Positions 50,303 through 59,905 of a DNA stretch of 64,000 nt are shown one piece after another. Below the pieces are notes generated by a model. The model did no database searches. It was not told the DNA's origin and was given only the letters and a program-made list of their open reading frames with translations. Source of the DNA: Psychrobacter aquimaris (GTDB lineage Bacteria > Pseudomonadota > Gammaproteobacteria > Pseudomonadales > Moraxellaceae); assembly GCF_016107525.1 (NCBI RefSeq), contig NZ_JABASR010000009.1, positions 62,001 through 126,000 on the forward strand. The letters are read 5' to 3'. How positions within the stretch are numbered: the stretch's first letter is position 1; each line of letters begins with the position of its first letter. The translations under genes were made by a program, and so were the position numbers.

Positions 50303-51937
50303 ATGCAAGCTAAGTTATCAAAAGTGGCAATATTACCTAAGTTTTTATCCTCTAAAAAAGAGTTGATGCCGCTGAGTTTATTTAGCTTCGTGGCTTTAGG
50401 TTTGACACCTGCTCAGGCAGCGAACAGTAATATTGAGCAAGTGACCATTTATCAGGGCTTAGCCAGCGTAACTCGTGCTTTACCAATCAATGGTAGCGGT
50501 GAGCAGACGCTGGTTTTTTCTTGTCTGTCCCCTTATATCGATAAAGACAGCTTGAGCGTAAAAGCAGCAAATGGCGTCAATGTTGGTGAAGTCAGTATTG
50601 AGACTTTAAGCGGTGAGCAAGCAGCGCAGTGTCAGTATCAAGGTGAGGCCAAAGTGCAGATACAGCAAGATAGTTTGGCGGTTATCAATGCTGAGTTAGA
50701 AGCAGCACGCTTAGCAAAAGCTTACTTGCAAAATCTAACCAAGGTTACGCAAATCAGTACAGATGGCACGCTTGCCAATAATGCACGAGATTTGGAAACC
50801 CAAGCAGTCAGTATCAATAAGCGGATACTAGAAATTCAGCAGCGCCAAGCCCGTGCGCAAGATGTGCTCAACCAGCTAATGGTGGGCAGCGCGACTTCCA
50901 CTCAAAATAGTGTGACCCAAGTGAGTGTACGCACTGCCAGTCGAGTACCAAGCAGTGTGAAACTGCACTATCAAGTACGCGGCGCGGGCTGGGAGCCAAC
51001 GTATCAAGCAAGGCTGAATACTGAAACCAAGCAATTAAATATCACGGCCTCTGCGGTTATTGCCCAGCAGACAGGAGAAAACTGGCTCAATGTTCCTTTG
51101 ATGTTAAGCTCTGTCAATCCCAATCAAACCACCACCAGCCAATTACCCCATGTAGAGCGTTTGTCATTATATGAAGAAGAACAAGCTAAGTTAAGCCGTT
51201 ATGCGCCGCCTATGATGGAAGCGGCTCCAGTGGTTATTGTTTCGGCAAGAGACAGCTATGGCGATGCATCGACACCCAACATGGCACCGTTGCCAAGCTT
51301 TACCGTTAGCAGTCAGAATAAAAACGGTATTACTGAATACCGCTTGCCGCAGCGTATTAGTATTCCAAGCGATGGCAGGCGTGTAAGGACGGTCATTGAT
51401 GAGCAGTCGGGCAGCAGCAAGCTATGGATTCGTAGTACACCGAGTGTGGAGACAGCTGGTTATTGGTACGCATCTGCACCGTTCTTGACGCCAGCTTGGG
51501 TAGATGGTTCGCTACAGTTATACCGTGATAATAATTATGTCGGGCAGGCGCGTTATGGTTACCAAGCGCTCAAAGAGCAAGGTATCGGCTTTGGTATTGA
51601 TTCTAATACCATCGTAAAGCAGATAGCTGATGAAGATAAGCAGGGTGATAAAGGCGCGTTTAATCGCACGCAAACCTTGACCCAAATACAAGCTTATCAA
51701 TTTACCAATCAGCACAATCGATCTATGCGTTTACAAGTATTAGGTAGTGAGCCGATTAGTCGCGACGATAGTCTTAAAGTAACCATAACTCATACACCGC
51801 CAGTGACTGAGCGTGACTGGAATGACAATCAAGGCATGGTCGCGTGGGAGTTTGATTTACCAAGTAAACAATCGAAAGTCATACAGTCGACCTCTCAGAT
51901 TAGTTATCCCGCTAGCAAAAACTTATCAGTGAACTAA
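50303..51937 (+). CDS. Secreted DUF4139 protein (mucoidy inhibitor A-like)
   Basis: The second ATG (50303) is preferred because AAGG then sits seven bases upstream, giving 544 residues. A basic N-terminus and hydrophobic stretch end at AQA (about 42), a signal peptide. An N-terminal domain starts IEQVTIYQGLASVTR, then comes a helical coiled-coil section (about 120-200), then the DUF4139 beta domain with LHYQVRGAGWEPTYQARLNT and ITASAVIAQQTGENWLNVPL. The protein is expected in the periplasm or outer membrane. Function of the family is poorly known; MuiA gave the name through a mucoidy phenotype. Confidence 0.82.
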   Translation: MQAKLSKVAILPKFLSSKKELMPLSLFSFVALGLTPAQAANSNIEQVTIYQGLASVTRALPINGSGEQTLVFSCLSPYIDKDSLSVKAANGVNVGEVSIETLSGEQAAQCQYQGEAKVQIQQDSLAVINAELEAARLAKAYLQNLTKVTQISTDGTLANNARDLETQAVSINKRILEIQQRQARAQDVLNQLMVGSATSTQNSVTQVSVRTASRVPSSVKLHYQVRGAGWEPTYQARLNTETKQLNITASAVIAQQTGENWLNVPLMLSSVNPNQTTTSQLPHVERLSLYEEEQAKLSRYAPPMMEAAPVVIVSARDSYGDASTPNMAPLPSFTVSSQNKNGITEYRLPQRISIPSDGRRVRTVIDEQSGSSKLWIRSTPSVETAGYWYASAPFLTPAWVDGSLQLYRDNNYVGQARYGYQALKEQGIGFGIDSNTIVKQIADEDKQGDKGAFNRTQTLTQIQAYQFTNQHNRSMRLQVLGSEPISRDDSLKVTITHTPPVTERDWNDNQGMVAWEFDLPSKQSKVIQSTSQISYPASKNLSVN

Positions 51938-52032
51938 TTTGTCAGTGAACTAAGTTTAAACTGAAATCAAGCTTGGTCATTCGCTAAGTCATGATATGTT
52001 ATTGAGCATATTTTTAGTCAATTAGGAGTCTT

Positions 52033-52854
52033 ATGTGTATCGTCGCCATCGCTTGGCAACTGTTTGATGAGCTGCCTTTGGTCTTATTGTCCAATCGAGA
52101 TGAGTTTTTCCAGCGTCCAACTGAGCCACTGCATCAATGGTCTGATCAGCCTATCTATGCGGGACGTGATAGGCAAAGTGGTGGTACGTGGCTTGGTATT
52201 CACCAAGAGCAGCGTTTGAATATTGATGAGCAAAACGGACGTTGGGCTGCGGTATTGAATTTTCGCGATGGTGTGCAGGCAGGTTCTGACGAACGTTCGC
52301 GCGGTGAGCTGGTAACGCATTTTTTGACCAGTGAGCTGAGTCCGATGGCGTTTGCAAGGCAGATTGATTTGCAAGCCTATGCAGGTTTCAACCTTATCGT
52401 TGGTGATGCGACCCAAGCCGTTATCGTCAATAATCGTGGTCATGCTCCCATGCCACTATATGCAGGTTTGCATGTCATCTCCAATGGACAACCTGAGGAC
52501 AGTTGGTTTAAAACTGACAAGCTACGGGGTAGACTACGCCAAGAAGTGCTGCCATTGATTGCAGAAAACAGCTCTTTTGAATACTGGCAACATGCTGCTT
52601 TTGCTGTGCTATCAGACAACACGCAAGCGCCAGTAGACAAACTGCCAGATACTGGCATGTCCACTGAGATTGAGCAAACATTGTCTTCTATTTATATCGA
52701 GCCTGTCGCTTTTGGTCATAGCGACAACAGTGTTCCCACTTATGGGACACGCACTCAAAGTATCTTAACCTTGCGCAAAAATGAGAGTCAGCCTTTAGAA
52801 CTTATTACTCAAATTATAAGCCGAGAATCTCTACATTCAGTACCTAGTAAGTAA
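52033..52854 (+). CDS. NRDE family protein (TANGO2 homologue)
   Basis: This 273-residue protein starts MCIVAIAW and carries the name-giving LLSNRDEFFQRPTEPLHQW, then GGTWLGIH and GELVTHFLTS. Cys2 could act as an N-terminal nucleophile after Met removal, as in related hydrolases; this is inference. The eukaryotic relative TANGO2 is linked to lipid/haem handling. Bacterial function is not established. AGGAG lies before ATG. Confidence 0.85.
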   Translation: MCIVAIAWQLFDELPLVLLSNRDEFFQRPTEPLHQWSDQPIYAGRDRQSGGTWLGIHQEQRLNIDEQNGRWAAVLNFRDGVQAGSDERSRGELVTHFLTSELSPMAFARQIDLQAYAGFNLIVGDATQAVIVNNRGHAPMPLYAGLHVISNGQPEDSWFKTDKLRGRLRQEVLPLIAENSSFEYWQHAAFAVLSDNTQAPVDKLPDTGMSTEIEQTLSSIYIEPVAFGHSDNSVPTYGTRTQSILTLRKNESQPLELITQIISRESLHSVPSK

Positions 52855-52981
52855 AAATTACTGCTTATATTCAGTCATATTTACTCTTAATTTCAGGCGA
52901 ACCTACAAGTAAGTTTTAAAACCATAAAGTAGTTGTGGTTTTTGCTTTAAAGTGTCACATTTATGGCTTACACTCATTGAG

Positions 52982-53016
52982 TAGGGTATCAAACCCTATT
53001 GTGTCCAATAAGGGTT
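52982..53016 (+). promoter_or_regulatory. Overlapping inverted repeats upstream of the alcohol dehydrogenase gene
   Basis: TAGGGT (52982-52987) can pair with ACCCTA (52993-52998), while AACCCT (52992-52997) can pair with AGGGTT (53011-53016). The two pairings are mutually exclusive. The site ends a few bases before the AAGGAG ribosome site, so it could be an operator or a switchable RNA structure. Confidence 0.45.
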
Positions 53017-53033
53017 AAAACAAGGAGTGTGAA

Positions 53034-54128
53034 ATGAGCATGATGAAATCACTAATATTTGTTGAGCCAGGTAAGATCGAAATTACTGAGAAGAAAATAC
53101 CCGATGTTGGGCCCAATGATGCTTTAATAAAAATCACGACAACGACCATTTGCGGTACCGATATTCATATCTTTAAAGGTGAGTATCCTGTTGCTAAAGG
53201 ACTAACTATTGGTCACGAACCAGTAGGTACTATTGAAAAGCTCGGTAGTGCAGTGATGGGTTATGAAGAAGGTCAGCGAGTCATTGCTGGCGCGATTTGC
53301 CCAAGTTTTACTTCTTATGCCAGTCAAGATGGTTTCCCTTCCCAAGACGGAGGATACATTGGGCCAGATGGTACCTGTGCCTGCCATGGCTATAAAGCGA
53401 CTGGCGGTTGGCGCTTTGGTAACATCATCGATGGCACACAAGCCGAATACGTGTTGGTACCCGATGCTCAGGCCAACCTAGCACCTGTACCCGATGGCTT
53501 GAGCGATGAGCAAGTGCTGATGTGCCCAGACATTATGTCAACAGGCTTTAAAGGTGCTGAAAATGCCAATATCAAAATTGGTGATATCGTTGCGATATTC
53601 GCGCAAGGTCCAATTGGCTTGTGTGCGACCGCTGGCGCAAAACTCAGAGGTGCATCAACGATTATCGCTATCGATGGTAATAATGAGCGCTTAGCCATGG
53701 CTAAAAAACTGGGGGCAGATATTACCCTCAACTTTAACGAAGTCGATGTCATTGATGAGATTATGAAAATCACTGGTGGTCGCGGTGTTGATAGTAGTAT
53801 TGAGGCGCTAGGCTTACAATCTACGTTTGAGCAATGTCTCAAAGTATTAAAACCAGGTGGCACACTCTCAAGCCTTGGCGTATATTCCGAAGATTTGAAA
53901 ATCCCGATGGCACACTTTGCGGCTGGTCTTGGTGATCACACGATCCGCACCGCCTTGTGCCCAGGTGGTAAAGAGCGTATGCGTCGTCTATTGAATGTGG
54001 TTGAGTCAGGTCGTGTCGATCTATCAGACATGGTCACGCATACTTACGCGCTAGACGACATCGTAGACGCCTATGACTTATTTATGCATCAACGTGATGG
54101 TGTCCTAAAAATTGCCATTAAACCCTAG
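53034..54128 (+). CDS. Zinc-dependent NAD(P) alcohol dehydrogenase
   Basis: This 364-residue medium-chain dehydrogenase has the catalytic zinc ligand Cys40 in TICGTDIHIFKGE, His61-Glu62 in TIGHEPVGT and an acidic ligand in LMCPDIMSTGF. The glycine-rich nucleotide loop is FAQGPIGLCATAGAKLRGA. The structural zinc Cys quartet is replaced by a loop with TCACHGYKATGGWRFG, as in the bacterial secondary-alcohol (isopropanol) dehydrogenase group. Oxidation of short secondary alcohols or reduction of ketones is likely. The exact substrate and cofactor are not determined. AAGGAG precedes ATG. Confidence 0.88.
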   Translation: MSMMKSLIFVEPGKIEITEKKIPDVGPNDALIKITTTTICGTDIHIFKGEYPVAKGLTIGHEPVGTIEKLGSAVMGYEEGQRVIAGAICPSFTSYASQDGFPSQDGGYIGPDGTCACHGYKATGGWRFGNIIDGTQAEYVLVPDAQANLAPVPDGLSDEQVLMCPDIMSTGFKGAENANIKIGDIVAIFAQGPIGLCATAGAKLRGASTIIAIDGNNERLAMAKKLGADITLNFNEVDVIDEIMKITGGRGVDSSIEALGLQSTFEQCLKVLKPGGTLSSLGVYSEDLKIPMAHFAAGLGDHTIRTALCPGGKERMRRLLNVVESGRVDLSDMVTHTYALDDIVDAYDLFMHQRDGVLKIAIKP

Positions 54129-54149
54129 TTTTGCTCATTGTTAATACAA

Positions 54150-54181
54150 AAAAGCCTGTATCATTTGATACAGGCTTTTTT
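54150..54181. terminator. Terminator between the alcohol dehydrogenase gene and rppH
   Basis: A perfect 15-bp stem (54150-54164 with 54167-54181) with a two-base nominal loop and A/T flanks serves both convergent genes. Confidence 0.92.
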
Positions 54182-54224
54182 GTATATTATGTGAGAAGAC
54201 AAAATCATAAGTCAGATGTAGAGG

Positions 54225-54746
54225 TTAGGACTGGATTAAATGATTGTCTTGTTCAGGAAGAATAAGCTCTTGCTTTAGCGGCAATTCACGCACCAGCTCT
54301 TGCAATGCACGGCGGTATACCCCACGTTTAAAGTGAATCACTTGTCCGAGTGGATACCAGTAACTGACCCATTGCCAATGATCAAATTCTGGTTTGCCCT
54401 CATCAAAGCGGATATGTTGAGTGTTCGTCTCATCTAAGCGTAGCAAAAACCATTTCTGTTTTTGTCCGATACACAAAGGGTGCTGTCCATGTCGCACATA
54501 GCGTTTTGGCAGACGATAACGCAACCAATCTTGCGTCACTGCCAATAAGTCTACATGACGCGGATGCAGGCCGACCTCTTCCCAGAGCTCGCGATACATC
54601 GCATCCATCGGCGTCTCCCCACGGTCGATACCGCCTTGTGGGAACTGCCAAGCGTTGTGACCAATACGTTTTGCCCACAGAACCTGCCCTTGTGTATTTG
54701 CCAAGATGATGCCGACATTGGCACGAAAGCCGTCTGCATCTATCAT
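54225..54746 (-). CDS. rppH: RNA pyrophosphohydrolase (Nudix)
   Basis: This 173-residue Nudix hydrolase converts 5'-triphosphate RNA to monophosphate and starts mRNA decay. The N-terminal [20 protein letters not shown] and Nudix box [20 protein letters not shown] followed by VGL are complete. The downstream [20 protein letters not shown] and [14 protein letters not shown] match RppH. AAGG precedes ATG. Confidence 0.96.
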   Translation of the reverse strand: MIDADGFRANVGIILANTQGQVLWAKRIGHNAWQFPQGGIDRGETPMDAMYRELWEEVGLHPRHVDLLAVTQDWLRYRLPKRYVRHGQHPLCIGQKQKWFLLRLDETNTQHIRFDEGKPEFDHWQWVSYWYPLGQVIHFKRGVYRRALQELVRELPLKQELILPEQDNHLIQS

Positions 54747-55277
54747 GATTAAACCTTTTTAATCTATTTAAAATAGCTTATTTCAACCTAAAACCATGTC
54801 AATAATCATAATTATTATAGGGTGATTGTTGTCGATATCAGGTTAAAATAAGATTCATTACCGTTATTAAACCAAGAAACAAGCAAAATGTGTAACAGTA
54901 TTTTGCTATAAAATGTTTCACGAGCTTAACTGTTTAAAATCAACCAGTTATAATTAAACTTTTGTAAGATTTTTGGGGGCTTTATTACAAAGATAGGTTT
55001 TAATAATAAGAGGATAGGTAGGAATAATAAAAAGTAGGCGGACGTATGAATGTTAATTCACTTCTAAGAAAATTTTAGTAAAAAGGTCTAATTAGAAATA
55101 AGGCTGCAAAAGACAAACAGGTGAGCTATTTATAATAATAATTTATAATAATAATGATTTTGGATGACAAGGGCTCGATAAAATGTGCCATTGGCTTATG
55201 CTACACTAGCCAAGTAAAACATATTGTCAGAAAATAAAAATTGGGCAACGAGCTAATTAAAATAAGGAATGGTCAAG
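54747..55277. other. Divergent intergenic region between rppH and the OsmC-like gene
   Basis: No gene is supported in 531 AT-rich bases. A perfect 13-bp tandem duplication lies at 55129-55154. The promoter of the OsmC-like gene should lie between it and 55260, but no convincing pair of boxes was found. Confidence 0.5.
55129..55154. repeat. Two tandem copies of TTTATAATAATAA
   Basis: Copies occupy 55129-55141 and 55142-55154 exactly. Each contains a TATAAT, so the duplication doubles a potential -10 element upstream of the OsmC-like gene. Confidence 0.7.
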
Positions 55278-55691
55278 ATGTCAGAGTCAAAAGCAAGTGT
55301 AACGTGGCAAGAAAAAAAAGCATTTATGGGCGTGTCACCATCAGGGCATAATGTACAGATCGATGCCGATAAAGAAAAAGGCGCAAGTCCGATGGAGCTG
55401 ATTCTATTGGGGCTTGGTGGTTGTGCTAGCTACGATGTGGTAGCAATTTTACAAAAATCGCGCCAAGAGGTGACAGACGTGCGTTGCGAGTTGACCGCTC
55501 AGCGTGCTGAAACTGTACCAGCTGTCTATACTGATATACATATGCATTTTGTGGTGACAGGTCAAGATGTCAAAGAAAGCCAAGTAGAGAAGGCAATAAA
55601 ACTGTCCGCAGAAAAATACTGCTCGGCCAGTAGAATGTTGGTACAAGGTGGGGTGAACGTCACCCATGATTTCGAAGTGATTGCAGGGTAG
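55278..55691 (+). CDS. OsmC family protein (YhfA-like)
   Basis: ATG at 55278 has AAGGA nine bases upstream and gives 137 residues. KGASPMELILLGLGGCASYD with the redox Cys (about 51) and SAEKYCSASRMLV with the second Cys (about 114) match the OsmC fold. Many members are peroxidases, but the YhfA subgroup is of unknown role. It lies 14 bases before a MAPEG gene, so the two are probably co-transcribed. Confidence 0.87.
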   Translation: MSESKASVTWQEKKAFMGVSPSGHNVQIDADKEKGASPMELILLGLGGCASYDVVAILQKSRQEVTDVRCELTAQRAETVPAVYTDIHMHFVVTGQDVKESQVEKAIKLSAEKYCSASRMLVQGGVNVTHDFEVIAG

Positions 55692-55705
55692 GGGCAAGTA
55701 TACTA

Positions 55706-56131
55706 ATGAATGCACTTCTGGAATTAGTCTCTGATACCGCAGCGTCCGCAATTTGGGCGATGGTCGCAGCAAGTTTACTACCGCTTGCCATGGCATTGAC
55801 AGCGAAAGCTATTGGCGGCTTTAATTTGGCTGACAATGCCCATCCACGTGATTTTTTACAAGGTACGACGGGCGCGGCCGCACGTGCTAACGCTGCCCAG
55901 CAAAACAGCTATGAGACGTTGCCAATATTTTTGGCAGCAGTACTGACGGCAATGCTGTTCTTCGTACCACAATCGATTATTAATATACTGGCTTGGTTGT
56001 ACGTGCTGATTCGTATCGGTTTTTGCGTGGCTTATATTACTAATTTGGCGACGTTTCGCTCCATACTTTGGGTGTTGTCGATTGCTTGTTGTTTGATGTT
56101 ATTCTATTTAGCGATTAGAGTGAGCATTTAA
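55706..56131 (+). CDS. MAPEG family membrane protein
   Basis: This 141-residue protein has four hydrophobic helices (about 10-32, 65-85, 88-110, 118-138). The loop between the first two contains RANAAQQNSYETLPIFLAAV, the MAPEG signature with conserved R/N/E residues. Family members are glutathione-dependent enzymes in eukaryotes, and the bacterial activity is unknown. It is coupled with the upstream OsmC-like thiol protein. Confidence 0.87.
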   Translation: MNALLELVSDTAASAIWAMVAASLLPLAMALTAKAIGGFNLADNAHPRDFLQGTTGAAARANAAQQNSYETLPIFLAAVLTAMLFFVPQSIINILAWLYVLIRIGFCVAYITNLATFRSILWVLSIACCLMLFYLAIRVSI

Positions 56132-56173
56132 TATTAGTCGTTAGACAGATTGGCTTTAAGATAAAAGCAGCTA

Positions 56174-57199
56174 TTATTGGCGCACACTGGCTTGCAGTGC
56201 ACTAATGATAGCTGCTTTATTTTTTTCTCGTTTCATACTGTCCCACAATATCTTCGCTTCGCCATAGCCTTTGGTGAGCATCGCTAACCACTGCTTGTAA
56301 CGACCAACCAATATAACTTCAGTTTTAGCCTGACCTTCCAAAAATTTAATTTGATGCGTGACCATCGCTTTCCACGACAACGTTGCCGCACTTAGCATGG
56401 CATCATCTGAACCGCAATCCACACGAGCAATCAAATCGGGACGCGTAACCGCGCCGCGACCTAACATCAAATGCTCTGTACCTGCTTGTAGCATACAATT
56501 TTGCGCGTGCTCTGCGTTCCATATTTCGCCATTGGCAATGACTGGAATATCGAGCGCATTAAAACGTTGGATTTTGTCCCAATAGGCTGGCGGCTTATAG
56601 CCTTGGGTCTTTGTCCGCGCATGAATAGTCAGCCAATCAGCACCACTATCGTCAATCGCACCACGAATATCATCCATACGACTGGTATCGGTGTAACCTA
56701 AACGAATTTTGGCTGAGACTGGAATATGAGCGGGAACAGCTTGCCGCACCGTGCTGATAATCTGATACATGGTTTCGGGTTCATCCAATAATACTGAGCC
56801 ACCACGGTGACTATTGACCGTCTTGGCAGGGCAACCAAAGTTGATATCAATGGCAGGCGCGCCAAGCTCACAGGCGTATGCGGCATTTTCTGCCATGAGT
56901 TGCGCTTCACTACCGAGCAACTGGACATGAATAGGCGTGCCACAGGCAGTTTTAGCATCATGACGCAATTCTGGAACGTATTTATAAAATACATGCGCGG
57001 GCAAGACATGCTGAGTCACACGAATAAATTCGCTAACCGACCAATCATAAGGGCGACCCAAGTCTGCCGCAATTTGCGTTAGGATTTGCCGCATTAATGG
57101 ATCGGTCAAACCTTCCATTGGCGCAAGGAGGCAGACAGGATTGGCGAATAACTGACGGATGGTATTTTGACGTGTTTGAAGTTGCTGACTATTATTCAT
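56174..57199 (-). CDS. dusC: tRNA-dihydrouridine(16) synthase
   Basis: This 341-residue FMN TIM-barrel enzyme reduces uridine in the tRNA D-loop. LLAPMEGLTDPLMRQIL opens the barrel. INFGCPAKTVNSHRGGSVLL holds the catalytic Cys (about 124). VSAKIRLGY, WLTIHARTKTQGYKPPAYWD, PVIANGEIW and LGRGAVTRPDL follow. Features such as SEFIRVTQHVLPAHVFYKYV resemble DusC more than DusA or DusB, which is the basis for the position-16 call. Confidence 0.9.
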   Translation of the reverse strand: MNNSQQLQTRQNTIRQLFANPVCLLAPMEGLTDPLMRQILTQIAADLGRPYDWSVSEFIRVTQHVLPAHVFYKYVPELRHDAKTACGTPIHVQLLGSEAQLMAENAAYACELGAPAIDINFGCPAKTVNSHRGGSVLLDEPETMYQIISTVRQAVPAHIPVSAKIRLGYTDTSRMDDIRGAIDDSGADWLTIHARTKTQGYKPPAYWDKIQRFNALDIPVIANGEIWNAEHAQNCMLQAGTEHLMLGRGAVTRPDLIARVDCGSDDAMLSAATLSWKAMVTHQIKFLEGQAKTEVILVGRYKQWLAMLTKGYGEAKILWDSMKREKNKAAIISALQASVRQ

Positions 57200-57302
57200 G
57201 CTTATTGTTCACTGCTAAAAGGGTGCTATTAAAGGTTGCCATAAAGAAAGGTAGGTTAGAGGTTTAGAGTGGCAAATACAAAGATTGATTAACTGAAGAA
57301 AA

Positions 57303-58802
57303 TTATGTATTACCAAAAATCACTTTTTTGCCCGTCTGCAAGCCTGATATCAAGTCTTTAATATTATGGATGTCCAAATTGCTCTGGGCACGCGTGCAAG
57401 CGACGTAGAGCAAACGCAACTCTTCAGGGCTGATCTTGACCGCATTGGTCGTCACATCATAATAAAAATCATCGTCCAACTGTACCTTTCCCCATTCAAG
57501 CCCTTTGGCTTTATGAGCAGTTGAGATGACATAGTCGGCATTTTCGATACTGGTGAGACTATTGACCGCTTGGCTCAGGACATTGGTGCCATGATCGTCG
57601 ACCAACTTGACCAGAGTTTTTAGATCACTACCTTCATTGGTTTCAGAATACTCTTGCACATCACCCCAATTATAAAAATACGCCAGTTCGGGTACGCCGT
57701 ACGCCGACTTACCGTTTTTTAAATTTTCGGCTGCCTGACAGAATTTAAGCATACGATCGGTATCTGCTTGTAGTGCCACACGGTGACCGAGTTTGAGTCC
57801 AGTCAATAATTGCGACATAGCTGCCGCATTGGTTCGGCAAAGGATGGCATCTTTTTTACTATGTACCATGCCTTTATCGGTAGAAGATTGCTTATTCGGA
57901 TTGCCTTTTAACGGGACATCTTCTTGCAATGCTTTGAGTAAGGTATTGGCAATTTCAGCAATCGGTTCGCCAAAACGAAACGACTGGGTCAATAAGGTTT
58001 GTGGTAAGGGTAGTTTTTTCATGGCATTGACTGCGCCGCGCCATTCATAAATCTGCTGATGCGCATCGCCCACATAAATCACTTGCCGTGGCTGCTGCGT
58101 CAAGATACCCATCATTAATGGATCGGCATCTTGGGCCTCATCAAACAAAATAAAGTCCGCGGGAATACTTGGTTTAGACAATGCCCACAGTTTGAGGTAA
58201 ATATCATGCCCAATACCCGCAGGATGACGCGCATCGATCGACTGTAGCCAGCGCTGCTCAACGGCAGGGTAGAGCATTTCACGCAACTGCTCGGCATCTG
58301 ACTCATCGAGCCAACTTGGGAACAATATATGCCTTGGCGCAGGATAGCTGGCATGCGTACTACAGAAATTGCTGACGGCATCACTGACAAAACGCGATAA
58401 TCGGGCTGGCGTAAGGGTAATATATTTGTTTATACCATCCATTTGCCGACGTACTTGGACGGGCTGCAAACCCAAATCATCACCCAGACGTTTGGGTGAA
58501 AAACGCGGCAACGACAGCTTAGCAGTGATATCACGGGCGACATGCCGATAAGCAAGTGAATGAAAGGTGCGACACTCTACATGCGGTGGAAACTTTGAGC
58601 GTGCATCATTGGCAATCGCTTTGTTAAAGGCTAAATATAAGCCGCGTCCACGCAAACGCTCACCAATCAGTTTTAAGGTCGTCGTCTTACCAGCACCCGC
58701 ATAAGCCACCACTTTAAATGATTTGTGATCCATCGCCATGTTGAGCGCGCTCAGCTGCTCATCAGTGGGATCGCTCATATAAGCTGGCATAGATGCGGAC
58801 AT
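57303..58802 (-). CDS. UvrD-like superfamily 1 DNA helicase
   Basis: This 499-residue protein has SF1 motifs in order: Q-type PTDEQLSALNMAM (about 12-24), Walker A VVAYAGAGKTTTLKLIGERL (about 31-50), Ia-like YLAFNKAIANDA, Walker B FILFDEAQDADPLMMGIL, motif III VIYVGDAHQQIYEWRGAVNA, motif IV QSFRFGEPIA, motif V ISTAHKAKGLEWGKV and VI LLYVACTRAQSNLDI. It is short for UvrD/Rep (about 720), with small accessory subdomains, and resembles FBH1-type helicases. A role in recombination control or repair is inferred. Confidence 0.9.
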   Translation of the reverse strand: MSASMPAYMSDPTDEQLSALNMAMDHKSFKVVAYAGAGKTTTLKLIGERLRGRGLYLAFNKAIANDARSKFPPHVECRTFHSLAYRHVARDITAKLSLPRFSPKRLGDDLGLQPVQVRRQMDGINKYITLTPARLSRFVSDAVSNFCSTHASYPAPRHILFPSWLDESDAEQLREMLYPAVEQRWLQSIDARHPAGIGHDIYLKLWALSKPSIPADFILFDEAQDADPLMMGILTQQPRQVIYVGDAHQQIYEWRGAVNAMKKLPLPQTLLTQSFRFGEPIAEIANTLLKALQEDVPLKGNPNKQSSTDKGMVHSKKDAILCRTNAAAMSQLLTGLKLGHRVALQADTDRMLKFCQAAENLKNGKSAYGVPELAYFYNWGDVQEYSETNEGSDLKTLVKLVDDHGTNVLSQAVNSLTSIENADYVISTAHKAKGLEWGKVQLDDDFYYDVTTNAVKISPEELRLLYVACTRAQSNLDIHNIKDLISGLQTGKKVIFGNT

Positions 58803-58880
58803 AAAAAATTACCTAAAAGAGTAAGACGGGTCAAAAATGACGGAGGTAAAAAAAGCCACTGCATAGACAATGGCTGACTC

Positions 58881-58919
58881 GTCATGTGTGCTTGCAAAAT
58901 ACTTGCAAGCACACATGAC
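58881..58919. repeat. Perfect 17-bp inverted repeat between tatC and the helicase gene
   Basis: GTCATGTGTGCTTGCAA (58881-58897) is exactly inverted at 58903-58919 around AATAC. It lacks a T tract on the transcribed strand, so it is not a standard terminator. It could be a repetitive palindromic element, a processing site or a protein-binding dyad. Confidence 0.7.
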
Positions 58920-59020
58920 AATAATAAAAAAACTGATAGAAAATAAAGATGGAAATAAGCAGGTTATATTAACAGATTAGCGCGTTGGCTGTTTTTGGAA
59001 TAAGTGTCTGACAAGTGATG

Positions 59021-59905
59021 CTATTCTTTATTTAACCCTGTATCGCTTGCTAAGGTAGGATTGCGCTCTTCTTTAATTAAAATTTTTGCTAAAAATAATC
59101 CTAGCTCAAACAACAACCACATCGGAACGGCGAGCATCAACATCGATACCCCATCAGGGGGTGTAACGACCGCAGCAACGGCAAAACAGCCGACAATAAT
59201 ATAACGGCGTTTATCTTCTAAGCTCTGAATGGAGACGACACCAGTCAATATCAATAGCAAGGTGACGACTGGAATCTCAAAAGTTAAACCAAAGACCATA
59301 AATAGTTTGAGTGCAAAACTTAAATAACTGTCGATGTCAGTCATTGGCAAGACGTTCTGCGGCGCGAACATAATAAAGAATTTTAGAACCCCTTTAAGGA
59401 CAATAAAATAAGAGAAAGCCACACCCGCATAAAATAGAAATATAGAAGACATCAAAACGGGAATCGCGATTTTTTTCTCTTTTTTATATAAACCGGGTGC
59501 GACAAACGACCAGATTTGATAAAGAATATAGGGCATTGCAAAGAATGCTGCGACAAAAACAGTCAGACGTATCGGTGCCATAAAGTTGGAAGTGATATCC
59601 GTCGCGATCATCGTCGAGTTGGCAGGCAACTGGGCAACCAATGGGTCGGATAAAAAATCATAGAGCTCGCGTGAAAATCCGACCAATGCTAAGAATATGA
59701 CCAGTACGGCAACGCATATCTTAATCAGATGACGACGCAGCTCAATCAAATGCTCGGTAATCGGCATATCGCCCAGTGAGCTTAGGATATCGCCAGAGTC
59801 GTCAGTATTGCTGTCGACATTACTATCAATGGAAGCTGTTGAGGTATCGATATCTGAATCCGCGACTTTTTCTTGACGGCTTTTTTTACGTTTAAATAAG
59901 CCCAC
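59021..59905 (-). CDS. tatC: Sec-independent protein translocase TatC
   Basis: This 294-residue core receptor of the twin-arginine pathway starts at GTG, overlapping the tatB stop by one base (TAGTG). A charged low-complexity N-terminal tail of about 45 residues precedes MPITEHLIELRRHLIKICVA, the conserved cytoplasmic start. Six helices follow, with PYILYQIWSFVAPGLYKKEK, FGLTFEIPVVTLLL and VTPPDGVSMLMLAVPMWLLF as Tat motifs. Confidence 0.96.
   Translation of the reverse strand: MGLFKRKKSRQEKVADSDIDTSTASIDSNVDSNTDDSGDILSSLGDMPITEHLIELRRHLIKICVAVLVIFLALVGFSRELYDFLSDPLVAQLPANSTMIATDITSNFMAPIRLTVFVAAFFAMPYILYQIWSFVAPGLYKKEKKIAIPVLMSSIFLFYAGVAFSYFIVLKGVLKFFIMFAPQNVLPMTDIDSYLSFALKLFMVFGLTFEIPVVTLLLILTGVVSIQSLEDKRRYIIVGCFAVAAVVTPPDGVSMLMLAVPMWLLFELGLFLAKILIKEERNPTLASDTGLNKE

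Noticed and set aside
53468..53863. 131-codon minus-strand frame inside the alcohol dehydrogenase gene
   Set aside because: It is an antisense frame of a clearly conserved dehydrogenase, with no independent start signals.
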